A stretch of DNA of 64,000 nt from Paragorgia papillata (GCA_035771165.1 JAWNZC010000232.1:1067001-1131000); one strand, 5' to 3'; counted from the first letter of the stretch, positions 1 through 11,906 are shown. Notes: generated from the sequence alone by a model not told the origin. Numbers and translations: made by a program.

Positions 1-10
1 AAATCCCTAA

Positions 11-181
11 AGACATTGCAGCACAGATGATGAGGATGAACAATCTACAACAGAATCACGAGCAGAACATGCCCAAGTACGACAAGAGCCTGACAATCAA
101 CCATCGTCAAGAAGATCAACCAGAGACCGTACCCAGACCGAACGATATGGACAACCTATAGACTCTTCAATTATACCTTGA
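11..181 (+). pseudogene. C-terminal tail of an LTR-retrotransposon polyprotein
   Basis: An open frame enters from the left edge after an early stop and ends at TGA 179-181. The encoded tail is acidic, then serine/arginine rich, with the motif RRSTRDRTQTERYG. A basic RRSTR...RYG tail is typical of the polyprotein end of Ty3/Gypsy and Copia elements (family knowledge). Only about 57 codons are visible, so the superfamily cannot be decided. A second, divergent copy of its last codons follows 90 bp downstream. Confidence 0.55.
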
Positions 182-277
182 CATTGTTTAGAATAGTATG
201 AACTGTGAGATAAAAACCATAACCAAACTGAGCGATATGAGCAACCCATAGACTCTTAAATAATATCTTGACATTTT
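131..277. repeat. 90-bp-period duplication of the polyprotein end
   Basis: Positions 131-187 and 221-277 align with scattered differences; both contain CGATATG, CCTATAGACTCTT-like and CTTGACATT words. The duplication covers the stop codon and 3' flank of the polyprotein tail. Confidence 0.6.
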
Positions 278-320
278 TTATAACGCATATGCATGAATTT
301 TATTTTTATTTTTAGTTTAT

Positions 321-478
321 TGTTACTGTTTATTGTTACATAATTGCTTTCTAGCGATGTAGTGATTACGTCACTAGTGAGCAGTCCCAATGGGGTAGAT
401 AGTCAGCTAACCAGGAGGAAGACGACTTCAGTAATATGTAGTATGAACCACACTATTAAAGAAACCTAAAACATAACA
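321..478 (+). repeat. Possible LTR remnant
   Basis: The segment begins TGTTACTG and ends ACATAACA and lies directly downstream of a retrotransposon polyprotein tail, where a 3' LTR is expected. No second LTR is in the window and no clear polypurine tract precedes it, so this is a positional guess. Confidence 0.3.
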
Positions 479-1079
479 CTAAACTATCTTGAATTTCTTT
501 ACAAAGTGTAACGCAGTTGATAATCTTCCTGGCACCAAAGCACCAAAGCGCTATCTCTTCTACAATCAACAGTTAAGCCAATACTTTTAAATCGAAAGGC
601 CAGAACAATTGCACACCAACATCCTGAGATTTTGCAAGTTACCTTTTTGTTTTTTGTTTCCTTGCACAATTATGGAGCTGCCTTATTCACTTTTAAGTTC
701 TATTTACAACGAAGACACGTCTGACTTAATTCCCTTGAAGACATATTATGCACAGATCTGCCACTTTTTTGTTTACTTCAGAATTTCCCACAAAATATCC
801 GCAAGATTTTTTACTTCCGCCAAATGTTGATTAATTGTTGATTGACATTGACAGTTAAATGTTGATTGATTGGCAACAAACGCGTGTCAAGCGGGAAGAA
901 AGCGACAACACAAGAATTCGTATAAGGCGTTTCTTTTCCTCCCCCCTCCCCTTCCCCCCTTTTTCTTTCCTCCTCCCGGAAAAGAAAACGCTTGATTTCA
1001 AGCTATATTTTCTTAAGTTGTTCGACGCTTCCAAATTAAAAAAAAACAAAAAAAAACCCGGCACAAATTGTGTCCTTTT
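479..1079. other. Unassigned, with a polypyrimidine tract
   Basis: No credible gene is visible. The + strand carries a long C/T tract at about 928-977. Small open frames here are low-complexity and are not supported. Confidence 0.5.
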
Positions 1080-1702
1080 TCTTGCATTTCTACCACTCTT
1101 CTTAAACATCACCGCTGAGCATATTGATCGGATTTTCCATCGTCTAAATATCCTTTTGATTGGCTATTTAAAATAGTCTTTAACGCCGGGATAGATGATT
1201 TTATTCGATATCGCGGAGAAACTGAAAAGTAAGCGCGCGAAGGAATCGAGAAACGCAGAAGAGATATCAGACGGAGGTACATATATGGTGCATGATCTTT
1301 TACGCTCATTTCTGGAGGAAAAGAAACAACGACAAGAGTTGCCGGAACAACATTTTTTGCACTTCTTGGAAGCACTTACCACAAAAAATAGAGACGAAGA
1401 CAGGGGGCGGGAAGAACGTTGTATAATAGGAATTTATAAGATAGTCCCTGTAGCAACGGGCGAAAGAACGCTAAAACTCAAGCAAAATTTAAAGAAAACA
1501 CAAAGGATCAAAACGTTAGCCTAGCTTTATCGTTATTTCTTAACTCTTGTAATCCATTTTAATCAAACTACAGGCGAGCAACCGTGAGAACAAAAAGAAA
1601 ATGGATTCGCCTGGTCAGTGCGTAGTTTGCGCAATTCCCTTAAACCCACATCTCGCGCCCAATGAATGCTCGTATAAAATTGGATCAAAATTTCTGGCCA
1701 TG
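1080..1702 (-). mobile_element. Partial copy of the TIR element found at 50951-52044
   Basis: The reverse complement of 1681-1702 (CATGGCCAGAAATTTTGATC) is identical to the left end of the element at 50951. The reverse complement of about 1109-1175 aligns with 51420-51495 (words AGCCAATCAAAAGGA and CAATATGC). The spacing between the two matches is similar in both copies. The other end is not recognisable. A 109-codon polar open frame (1195-1524, +) lies inside and matches no family I know. Confidence 0.55.
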
Positions 1703-1742
1703 AAAACATTTTGAAATTTGTTCGAAATCCGACGTGACGTCC

Positions 1743-1797
1743 AACCTCGTACCGAGGGTCTTATAGCGAGCGGAGAAAAGACCCTGGGTACGAGGTT
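1743..1797. repeat. Short perfect-arm hairpin
   Basis: AACCTCGTACCGAGGGTCTT (1743-1762) pairs with the near-exact inverse at 1778-1797 across a 15-bp loop. Small elements with such ends are common in cnidarian genomes (recollection). Confidence 0.7.
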
Positions 1798-1799
1798 CC

Positions 1800-2550
1800 G
1801 TGATGTCTTGTTCTAAGGTCGTCGTACTACAATATTGTCATTTAACATTACTTTTGACGATAATGGATCAGTTTTGGAATTTCATGTTGCCGCACAAGAG
1901 ATCATCTCCAATATATAGGCATTGTAGCTTGTCTAGAATATTTTCGTGTTGAATCTTCTGTCTACTTTTGGCAAGTCACATCGTTCTTTCGATATAAGGA
2001 TGTAACAGCGTTACAGGTGATTGCATTTTTGTTCTCCACTTTAACTGAGCTGGCTATTGGCCGGTAACCGCGGTGCAGGGTCTAACTCTGTACTTGAGCA
2101 GGAATTGAAACAATTCTGTTTGCGTGCAATGTTCCGTCTTGTCTCTTTATAACTTTATTGAAAGTTTAGACAGCCCTTTTCACCTCCATCGCCGGGTGAT
2201 ACGGCGCTGATTTGACATTGTTGAATTTCATTTTCCGGCATCAATGATTAGAATTCATTGCTAACGAAGGCGGGGTTACGTTATCCCACTTTGAACAACT
2301 TGTGCATGATTATAAGCGAATGATTTTCGCAGTTTCTCAACCGACGTTTTGCCATTGCACGAATTATACTGATAATCATATGGAGATTCAAGGATTTTGA
2401 ATGGCCATCGACATTAAATAGGAACATTTCCCCATAAACAGGCCTGCATGAGCTACACAAAGTCGGGACGATAGTTGATGTTGTCATTCGCACCGGTGTA
2501 AAGATACGGTTTACATAACGACTGGCCAAACATTGTATTAGGGATATTCC
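1800..2550. other. Unassigned stretch
   Basis: No gene, RNA or repeat is recognised. Open frames are short and not supported by composition or motif. Confidence 0.5.
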
Positions 2551-2551
2551 A

Positions 2552-3915
2552 CGGCAGGACCACCGAGAAGGGGGGTAGGCGGGGCAACTGCCCTGGGGCC
2601 CGGCCCATGCACGTTAAGGGCCCGTACGGCCGCCTATGCATGGAGCGCCGAATCAGACTACCTCACACATTTTAAATATTCATGACGTATTCATTTTATA
2701 TGATAAACTTACATGGTGGAACTCACGATCTGACGTAAACTTGTCAATTATGATATTCTAAAGTGCTATATATGTAGATGGTAACATACAAAAATGGCGT
2801 AACATATCATAAACTTTCAGATTCTAATGCGGTATTTACTTTAGTTTAGTGACGTACTTGCACTTCATGACAAACTTCACTTTGACGATAATTATGATCC
2901 TTTGCGCGATTTTTTATCCTATTTCCCTGGCCGCGAAAAACTGGCGGGAATTTGCGGGAAGAGTCGTAGTATTATATTTCTTTCCGAAATGTCAAACAGT
3001 CGGAGAAGGGGTTTAAATGACAGACCAAATCTCGTTTCGTTTTTCAATGCAGGAGACTGTGTAACTTTAACCTCCAACACATTAGATATCTTCGTCTAAG
3101 GAAAGTGAAGCTCTCGGAGATAAACAATTTTATGTCTGGATATTATATATTTAGGTTGGCCCCTGCTTCCTGAGATGGATTGTCTCTCGAATCTGAATCT
3201 AAAAACGAAACAAGATTTCGTCTGTTATTTAAACCCCTTCTCCGACTGTTTGACATTTCGGAAAGAAATATAATACTACAACTCTTCCCGCGAATTCCCG
3301 CCAGTTTTTTTTTGCGGCCAGGCATAGGAAATGGGATCGAAAATTGCGAAATGGGATCATAATTACCGTCAAAGTGAAGTTTATCATGAAGTGGAAGTAG
3401 GTCATAAAATAAAGTAAACACCACATTGGAATCTGAAAGTTTATGATATGTTACGGCATTCTTTAGGATATCATAATTGACAAGTTTACGTCAGATTGTG
3501 AGTTCCTCCATGTTAATTTATCATACAAAATGAATACGTAATGAATATTCAAAGTTTACAATGAAGTCTCGTTCGGTGCCCCATAGCCGCCGACCACGCC
3601 ACGCATGTCTGCTTTCGCTGAATTCGATCTTGTAATTAGGAATCATTGTCAGGCATTCTTTCAATACTCTGTTTCAATAATGTAGTTATTTAGACACTGA
3701 CTGTCAGATAAAAGCTAAAACGCACATTTTGCACCGTAGTGCGATTGCGGCAATGCCATGACAACGCATCTTTAACAGCGATGTGAGTACTCGCACAACA
3801 GTAGAAATAGTCAAACTAAACCCAATCCGCCTCTGACATCTGATACGTTTAGGGCCCGCGAGACTTCCCTTCTCCCCGGGCCCATCCTGGCTCTCGGCGG
3901 CCCTGTTCCACGGTC
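2552..3915. mobile_element. Large palindromic (foldback) element
   Basis: About 300 bp at 2654-2960 are repeated inverted at 3281-3575 (shared words include ACGTAAACTTGTCAATTATG and CTTCACTTTGACG). Farther out, CAGGACCACCGAGA near 2555 matches the reverse complement of sequence near 3893-3908, suggesting an outer GC-rich terminal repeat. No coding capacity; open frames on the two arms are mirror images. Confidence 0.65.
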
Positions 3916-3919
3916 GTTA

Positions 3920-4744
3920 GTTTCACGAAAGACACCAATGGCCTTCTTTCATTCTTAGGAAAGTTCTTACAATTTACAATTCCCAAAAGAGACGACCTGC
4001 TAGAGTATTACATTTTTATTGTCAAGAAAAGAAGTAAATATTCAGACACTGACATAGTTTGTCATGCATAAGCAACGTTTTCCCGTCACTAATTTCATGG
4101 CCATTAATTTCATGACCTAGAAAGTTAATCAGACCTAGATACGATTTTAACTCAGTGACGTTGGTAGGTGGAATAGACTATTTCATATATTTGGCGTCGT
4201 TTTGATAATCGCGAAACTCGAAGACTGCTTGCATAACTTAACACTTTAACTTTTTCAGGCGTAAGCCATGTTCAGAAAGGCGCTTTATCACTTTACCAAT
4301 TTTTTGCAGCTACTTTTCTTCTATCGTCCGAAAACCATGATGTTTTAGAGTAGGGACACTGTATTAGGAATGCAATTCTTTAAGCTTTTTCGATCGTCCT
4401 CTGAAATAAAGTTTGTTTGTAGTTGGCCTTCGATCGTCTGTCGTGATCATTCTCCAGATCAACATTTGTTGAACAGAGATTTACCGCAATAAGTTAGCAT
4501 GCTGGTAAAACATTATTCTTTCTCTCCGTAATTTTCTTTATCGTTTCATCTTGAAACTCAAATAAAGTTTTTACACAAAATACAGTAAACATTCTTCGCT
4601 CCTCCTCCAAACTCCATATTGAAGGATATTCTAATTGCCCGAAGTACACAATTACGTCACGGTTAAATTTAGGGATTCAGCGAACTCATTAGAGAGAAAC
4701 CATAAAACAAAGTAGCGGTCAAAAACAATGGTCAGAAATAATAT
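3920..4744. other. Unassigned stretch
   Basis: AT-rich sequence with no recognised gene or repeat. Confidence 0.5.
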
Positions 4745-4747
4745 TAA

Positions 4748-5110
4748 GACCTGCGCTAAACGTCGCACAATAGACGAATTTAATTCAGACGAATTTAATT
4801 CGAATTAACTTAACTCGTGGAGCTTGAATTAACTCGTGGAGCTTGAAAAGGACTTCTTGAAAATTTGGCGCCGAATTGTCACAAACAGAAGAGAAACATT
4901 TATTTTGACGTAACGGTAATCCGTCCTGTAACCCGAACACGCATGATCGTCGCATTATCCGTCTGACTCAGACAAATTTACTTGCCGGCATGAACTTAAT
5001 TCGTGTGTCGAATTTAATTGAGTTACACGTCGCAGTTTCGTCGAATAAAATTGAAACAATTAAATTCGTCTGAATTAAACTCGTCTATTGTGCGACGTTT
5101 AACGCAGGCC
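4748..5110. mobile_element. Miniature inverted-repeat element, TAA TSD
   Basis: The ends GACCTGCGCTAAACGTCGCA and the inverse of GCGACGTTTAACGCAGGCC form a terminal inverted repeat of more than 50 bp, including AGACGAATTTAATT words. TAA lies immediately outside both ends (4745-4747 and 5111-5113). A 3-bp TAA/TTA target is typical of PIF/Harbinger elements (established); the assignment is inference. A 21-bp unit with GTGGAGCTTGAA is duplicated inside. It encodes nothing. Confidence 0.75.
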
Positions 5111-5113
5111 TAA

Positions 5114-5830
5114 TAGTTTTATGTAAAGCGATGTTAGTAAATAGATAAATGAATGAGAACTGGCCATTTCCTCAGAGCATAAAAATATTTCGGCCCTCAC
5201 AGGGAAAACACTTCCGATTGCCCCGCTTCGAGTCGTCAATTGGCTCACGCTAGGAATAATGACCATCCCATATATTTTTTCTGATTTTTGTATTTTAGCT
5301 TCGGGAAATTCCGAACTTGATGTTCTCATCAAGGAAACTTCATTTATCTCGCAAGTCAACCCTTTTCTCAATAACAATATTCGATCTCTTCCTTTAGCAC
5401 TATTTTAATTTCGGCCACTGTTCTTTATTGCCTCTGCCTACTCACCCCTGCGTCCTTTTATTACGTAAATATTTATCACCTTAAAGTTATCACAAAACGT
5501 TTGTAAATTAAATTATATTTTCCCAAAACTTATTTTTGTTATTTTTATTTTTGTTTTATTATCTTTTTAAAAAGTTCCTGAAGGTGGTCCGAATTTTAAG
5601 AAAATGATAAATAATGTTTTAAAATTCGTTCTCGTCTAATAGCAAAAATTATACTTCAATTACCCCTTACCGATAACTGAGATCTTATAGAAAGAAAAAG
5701 TCGAAGACGTCACACGTAAGTGCATTAGGGTTCTTCTTCTGTCGGTTGGTTTGACATGCAGTCGAAGCTCTATTATTATCCTTTGATATTTTGAAACGTT
5801 TAGTAAAATCCTACTTGTTGGTGTATATAT
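5114..5830. other. Unassigned stretch
   Basis: AT-rich; no gene or repeat recognised. Confidence 0.5.
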
Positions 5831-5835
5831 TTTAA

Positions 5836-6163
5836 GGCCCCGTTCACACTATACCGGATAGGCTTTCCCGCCGGCACGAAACGGCAAATAATTATGCCGT
5901 ATGATACAACCCGAGATGCAACCAATCACCACGCTCCATTCTATTAATTTACTTCCGAAACGATTTCGATCTTCGTTCACACTGGATCTGAAACGGCACA
6001 AAAACCTATCCGATAAAAGACGCACCTCTTTCGAGATCAGAGCACAGCGGCGCTCCGACACAGCAATTGTGCCGGAAGAGGCATTTTGTGTGTGTGCAGA
6101 ATGCTTATCTGGTTTGGTTTTCATGCCGGCACAAAAGCTATCTGGTATAGTGTGAACGGGACC
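5836..6163. mobile_element. Miniature inverted-repeat element (hAT-like ends)
   Basis: GGCCCCGTTCACACTATACC at the left matches the inverse of GGTATAGTGTGAACGGGACC at the right, and CCGGATAG/CTATCTGG extends the pairing. The GGCCCCGTTCACACT word resembles hAT-type ends, but no 8-bp TSD is visible. It is non-coding. Confidence 0.7.
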
Positions 6164-6540
6164 TGAGAAAGGCAGGATTTTTACTCATTTTTCAGGTGTT
6201 TTTTTTCTTCGAAGAATTATTAAGCATTTCGTTACAGAAAGAACTCGGAATCCACCGAATGAAAGCTTTGGACATCCGATCCTGTTACATCGGTAGTGGC
6301 TGTGACTTAGTACGGAGGTGGTTGTTCTAAACTTGTGCACCAACTTTACAGTGCAGGGAGTGCGGTTGCGATAATGACTATACTAAAAATATGCCTTCTA
6401 AAGCATTATAAAGATGCTTTTCAATTGACAATTCGACATTTAAAAGAGGAGGAAATCCAGTTATTTAATATTAAAACAAGTAGCAAGGCTTATACTATCA
6501 AGTTGATGTATTCCTAGCTGGAAGTAGTATTATATGTGTA
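6164..6540. other. Unassigned stretch
   Basis: No recognised gene. A 60-codon open frame at 6335 has no support. Confidence 0.4.
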
Positions 6541-6543
6541 AAG

Positions 6544-7261
6544 ACTAGTTTCCATATAATCGCCGGTAATCGCTGTTGATCGTCAATCGCTGGAATCGTT
6601 AAACCGAACGATCGCTGTGAGTTGCTAGCCATAGCTGGAATTGTTTCCATATAGGCTGTTTTCCATTACGTCCGCTTTGCTCGCGCGGGCGGATCGGGCT
6701 TTGAAAGTTAGAAATTTTAACTTCCAAAGCAAACTAAATAAAGTACGCTACGCCCGCACGGTCAAGGCGGACGTAATGGTATGCAACTTATGATCGCTCG
6801 CGTTTATCAAAACTGTATCTGTATCAAAACTCGAGCCATTGGTCAAAATGGCCACTGAACCAGTCAAAGTCTATATGACGTACGCGAACCGGCAACTCAT
6901 GGCCACACAAACACGCTTCCCAAAGATGGTGGCTAACGAGGAATAAGATAGCTCAACCAGTACAATAAACATAGAAAGCATCGTTTTTTCGTTAGAAAAA
7001 TTTTCCAAGAAAGACAATGGCAAGGACTCTATCACACACTCTTTGCAGAACTTTGCCTGTTTGATAAACAATATTCTTTTTTCAACTGACTACAATTCGA
7101 TTGCTCGATCGCGCGATTATATTTCCAAATGATCGCTCGCAATCGTTTATAATCGCTGACGCTGTTTGGGTCGCTAAAATGTGCTTGTATAAGATCATCG
7201 TCGATTGCTTTGGGTCGTTGGTAATAAACGGCGATTGTCGACAATTATATGGAAACCAGCT
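6544..7261. mobile_element. TIR element with TAAAG repeats at both ends
   Basis: ACTAGTTTCCATATAAT at 6544 matches the inverse of ATTATATGGAAACCAGCT ending at 7261. TAAAG lies immediately outside each end (6539-6543 and 7262-7266) and may be the target duplication. Inside, CGATCGCT-like words recur in both orientations. No transposase is present, so it is non-autonomous. Confidence 0.65.
6659..6780. mobile_element. Foldback nested in the 6544-7261 element
   Basis: TTCCATTACGTCCGCTTTG pairs with the inverse of CAAGGCGGACGTAATGG; the G+C-rich cores GCGCGGGCG/CGCCCGCAC also pair. The palindrome is much more GC-rich than its surroundings and interrupts the host element, which favours a separate insertion. 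Confidence 0.6.
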
Positions 7262-7266
7262 TAAAG

Positions 7267-8860
7267 CCAATCAGCTCTTTGGCTAAGCAACTCAGCCAGT
7301 CGATCTATTTAATAAAACGAAAAACTTCGAAATATGGTTTAAAGTTACCCTGGCTTTGAAAGTCAGTCTGAAACGAAACTTAAGAAGTTACTGTTCATGA
7401 CGATCATGACCCAAAGTTTCCACACTCCGATCTATTGGAGTAAAGATTGGAGTAAGTATTGTTGCAATGACATATCTATATACTCTCTTTAATTCGATCA
7501 CCACTCTTAAATTCTTTAGCAGGGATATATCTTGGCTCTGAATAAAAGAGAAATATCTTCTCTTATAAGCCCACCTATATTTCAATCAAGTAAGTAAATT
7601 TTTTGGTCACAGTCCGAGCAACCAGAAAATTTTGTCAAATATGTCTTTTACCTAGATTGCTATATCTTACCCTCTTTTCGACTCCGAGAAAACCCAGAAA
7701 AACTTGTGCATTTTTCCACACTGAACTTTCTTCCTGATTCTTCACTTTCCACAACACTTCTTGCGCCATATTTCTTGCCTGAATTGACAACTTTAATTCG
7801 GACGAATTGCCAAGTAAACGATAATTGAACTTCATACAAACGCCCCAATAGTATCTTCTTGAAAATACGCTTATCCACGGAGAAACTAGTGAAGCAGTAG
7901 AGGAATATTTCTGATTGTCTTTATAGTAGACGAGTCGATAACCTATGTAATAAATATAGATAAATTTAGCGAGAGCACATCGAAAATAATAAGTAAGCAA
8001 TGTGTCAGTAAGCACAATGCAGCGAATTTACACTGAAAAACTTTTTTGGCGTCGGAAAGTTGATTTGCTCAAATTTTGCGTGAAAAATAACTCAACTAAA
8101 AAAATTCCTCTTGGCATGCGTGGAGTAGTTGAAAAGCAATGCGCAATAAATTCTGTTAGCTTTGGGATTAACTGGCACAACACATGCGCTGTTGGGAATT
8201 TCGGTGCTAGTAAAAAGGGGACAAAAGATGATGATTAAGTTTCAAAATTCCTTGGGCAAACACCAACGCTTTATTCAGTCATAACTTTTGTAAAAACGAA
8301 CGTGCATTTTATAGATAGCGTATACATTGTGTATTTTCAGAGTTGTGGACAGCTTGGGCATTAGCTTAGAAAAACCGCTACTAGTCAGTTGTCTACGATG
8401 GTAACGAAAAATGACAAGCTGATATGCATTTTTCCAGGGCAATGTCTAACCACTTATATTTTGGATTCCCTTATATTATCTATTTTTGAGTTACGCGTCT
8501 TCACACAATTGCGTCCTATTTTTGTTTCACAACAAAGAAAAAGTCATGAATTGATAGCATTTAGAGAAGTAACATGCAAAGATTCAGTAAAAAATGTAGA
8601 GCAAAAACCGAGAAAACTGGCGAAGTTTATATGAACAACAGAACTTTCAAATGAAAAATAGACAGCGAGAAAGACACCATTGAAAAGCAAACAATGGTAC
8701 AGGATAAAATGTGATCTTCATGGGACAACGCACGTTATTGAATTTGCGTTTAAACGGGGTACGAACGGTTCTTCTAAAGGTTAATACCGATAACCGTGGC
8801 GTGTGAACGGTTAGTTAGAAATGAACAGTTGCCAAATTGACAAGCTTTCGAGCGGATGAA
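7267..8860. other. Unassigned stretch with uncertain open frames
   Basis: The longest frames are 126 codons (7635-8015, -) and 78 codons (8002-8238, +). Neither shows a domain, signal or usable context, and they overlap each other, so neither is called a gene. Confidence 0.4.
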
Positions 8861-8865
8861 GAAAG

Positions 8866-9086
8866 CCTTCGGTTGAATAAAGCATTCCAAAGGTTGGCTA
8901 CAAATGTTAAAACGACTGAATAAAGCATTCGAACGGTTGAATATAGTATTCGAACGTCTAAATAAGCTTTCGAATGGCTGAATAAAGCATTTGAACGGTC
9001 GAATAGAGCATTCGAACGGATAAATAAAGCATTCGGATGGTTAAATAAAGCATTCGAGCGGCTGAACAAATAATTTGAACGATTGA
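8866..9086 (+). repeat. Degenerate ~21-bp minisatellite
   Basis: The unit GAATAAAGCATTCGAACGGTT recurs about nine times with substitutions. Related CGAACGGTT words also occur outside the array (8760-8815 and 9965-10010). Apparent protein repeats on the minus strand are only a translation of this array. Confidence 0.8.
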
Positions 9087-9317
9087 AGAGTATTCCTTCT
9101 TTAGGAAAGACTGACGGCGTTTACTATCCATTACATGACGGAAAATCAGGATTTCAGATACTTAAGAAAGCGCGATTGATCCGTGAGCCAAATCCTATGG
9201 TTCGAGTCGTCAAAATACAAGCCAGTTTGAGCATTCGTTCCAACAGTTTGGACATTACGTTTATACTCTAAACCTTTAGAGACTGTTCAACTTCCATGGG
9301 TTAGTACAGTTTAAGTT

Positions 9318-9933
9318 TACTTTCCTCCGCAGAGGTTAAATTTCGGAGATTGGAGGTTTTGGGGGCTCGTCGGAGACGCTCGGAGGCGTCAGCTGGACAT
9401 AAGTAGTGCGGGCGAAACTAGCCCAACGGAAAATTACATTGAGCGTCTGCCAGATTTCTGTCGGTTTCTTGCACAAGATGTCGCTTTCTTGCATGACTTG
9501 CTAATTCACGGATAACTAAGCCATCCACGTCTATACATGTTTATAATATGTCTTTCTTGTAAAAAAGACAAAATATACTCCGTTTTTTGCCGTTTAATAT
9601 ATCAGATGAAGACTGACGAACCAGAGGATAACATACTTATATCGGCCGACGTGCAGCTCACATTGAAACAAAGAACTTTCCTAGTTTGTCCACACATTCA
9701 ATTAACTGTGGTCGTGTAACCTTCTGCTATATTCGACATGTTTTCAACAACCCGCAGTTCCAAAAGTTATTGACACCCCCCTGATGCCGCCATATTGACA
9801 TAGAAATCTGGCAGAGTTTTGCTTTCTCTTTCGCTATCCGCCCGTACTCCTTAAGTCCAGCTGACAATTTCGATACATCTCCGACGATCCCCGACATAGC
9901 CGATCTCCGAAAGAACCTCTGCGGAGGAGATAG
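9318..9933. mobile_element. TIR element with exact 9-bp TSD (Mutator-like)
   Basis: The left end TACTTTCCTCCGCAGAGGTT and right end (inverse of AACCTCTGCGGAGGAGATAG) form a TIR that continues with TTTCGGAGAT. GTTTAAGTT occurs immediately outside both ends (9309-9317 and 9934-9942), a perfect 9-bp direct repeat. A 9-bp TSD is typical of Mutator-like elements (established). There is no transposase; the minus-strand frame at 9727-9966 spans the element edge and is not real. Confidence 0.8.
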
Positions 9934-9942
9934 GTTTAAGTT

Positions 9943-11377
9943 GTGCGTTCGTACAGTTCTAGTCAACCGTTCAAACGGCTTGGTAAAACATTCCGAACGG
10001 TTGATCTAACCGTTCCAGCGGCGTTCGACAAGGTTAGTTAAAATGACAATTTTTATTTTTAAAAGAAAATTAGAGTTAACGTACAATACGAGATAAATGC
10101 AGATATACAACAATTAGTATTCATCGTCAACAATTCGAGGTCTGTCTTAACTGTAAAACACTGAAACTGAGTTCTATATACCCATGCAAATGAATTCGGC
10201 AAAATGTTATTTTAAATTGCAATTTTTACAAACAAAAATTTAGAGTTAACGTACGACACGAGATAAATGCTATTATTGTATAGCATGCTATCGGATATGA
10301 GCTTTGGCGTAATCTGATTGGTTCCCTACTACCAGGCTATCAGCTCATATCCTGCTAGTAGAGGAAAAACAAGATGGCGGCATGTTTTTTTTTAAACTGC
10401 CGAAAAGAGTTGAAATTGACGGATTTTTATACAGAAAAACATCAACACCCTCAAACCAATGTATAAAAAAAAACAACATTGTGTAAAAATACATTAACAA
10501 ATACACAATTTAGCATGTTAAATGGTAAAATTCACCTAAAAATTACGTCTTTTTACTTCTAAATCCCGACTAAATTAACGGGTTGATATTAATTTGTTGC
10601 CAAACAAAGAAACTCACGGTTAAAATCAAGCTTACAGCGTACATTTCGTAGGAGATCACCAGTAAAGAGACTTTTTTGATTGAGATAAGCATTTGGAGTA
10701 GTAAAAAGCATGTTCTTTTTCAAAAACAACCAACTAAGTAATTAATAGTTTCACTGCCGAAGGTGTTTCAGTTTCATTTTTTGCATGAAATCAAAACCTT
10801 TTTCACGACAGCGGACAGCAACGCTAATATAAGCCACTGACCCACATTTTGACTTCATAAAGTACCTTTTAATATTTTTTGTTGATCTGCTTAACACATT
10901 TTTGGCCTCTCGAGCAACCTTTATACAATATTTCGAGCTGTTTACCGAACAGCTCAGCGAGAAACTCTATGTGAATGCATCATTACGCATGGCGGAAGTA
11001 TTAGTTGCCTATGCCGGAAGTTTGTTGTTTCAAACATTTCGCTGTATTTTTGTACTCGAGCGCATGGTATAACTGTTAAATACACAACAATGTAATATCA
11101 ATACTACATATCCCATGGTATTCTTTGTCTAATGGAACAAGGTGATTGTTTAAACAATGCCTTGATTCTAACATAGATGGCTATAGAAATCAGTGATTGA
11201 CAGTAGATAACAAAGTTATTTTGCTGCTCTCTATTAGCCATTATTGACTCAGGATCGTTCACTGTTCATTCATATAGAACAATAAACCTTAGTCAAAACT
11301 ATTCGGTCTAAAGCTAGAAGCACACGTTTACTTCGTCATTCTTACTGATACTTCAAACAGTAAACTTACGTTCTCGT
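9943..11377. other. Mostly unassigned; one direct repeat
   Basis: Positions 10071-10100 and 10241-10270 share TAGAGTTAACGTAC..ACACGAGATAAATGC with about 170-bp spacing. CTCATATCC/GGATATGAG words near 10287 and 10341 can pair. No gene is seen. Confidence 0.45.
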
Positions 11378-11641
11378 GTGCCTCTTCTCGTCGTGATGAC
11401 TATTCTCTCTTTTTCTAATGGATCCTCAAACAAAACTGGTGCAGCTAAGGACGTAACCTGCCACAACTACACACACGGGTGGTCCTATCGCGACAAGACC
11501 AACTGCCCCTATGCACATACATGCACTCGAAACGGATGCGGAGAAAACCACCCCGGCTACCAATGTCCAAACCGTTCCGACGACTCCCTACCATCAACCG
11601 AGAGCCGCAACAACAAACAAAGTTCCAAACACCGAAAATAG
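11378..11641 (+). pseudogene. Gag-like cysteine/histidine finger segment of the DIRS-like element
   Basis: The 87-codon frame has the array C-x14-C-x3-H-x-C-x4-C-x4-H-x4-C (CPYAHTC, then CGENHPGYQC). A finger of this spacing precedes the RT in DIRS-like elements of invertebrates (family knowledge). The real protein would continue into the RT frame that starts near 11650; here the reading frame shifts. The start methionine is uncertain because the N-terminal half is missing or diverged. Confidence 0.65.
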
Positions 11642-11906
11642 TAAATCTATTACTGACAATAATATTAGTTATGATAGAACTGTATTTATTCCAATTCGCG
11701 TAAATGTTTTAGAAGATGCCCTTCGTGAACATCCAGATCGGTCATTTGTTTTGAAACTCTGTTCGGAATTGCGCTTCGGCGCCGGTTTAGGCTATCAAGG
11801 CCCACCAGTTTAGAAAGTTTCGAAGAACCTAAAAACTGCCGTTGAAAACCCAACTATAATTTCGGACAACCTTGCCAAGGAAGTCGCTCTTGGTCACACT
11901 GCAGGT

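Noticed and set aside
1195..1524. 109-codon polar frame as a gene
   Set aside because: Lies in a partial TIR element, and its relative at 51 kb does not keep the frame.
7635..8015. 126-codon minus-strand frame as a gene
   Set aside because: No motif or membrane logic, overlaps another frame, and no neighbouring gene context.
8815..9069. Protein with repeats of NALF.RS
   Set aside because: Minus-strand reading of the 21-bp minisatellite.
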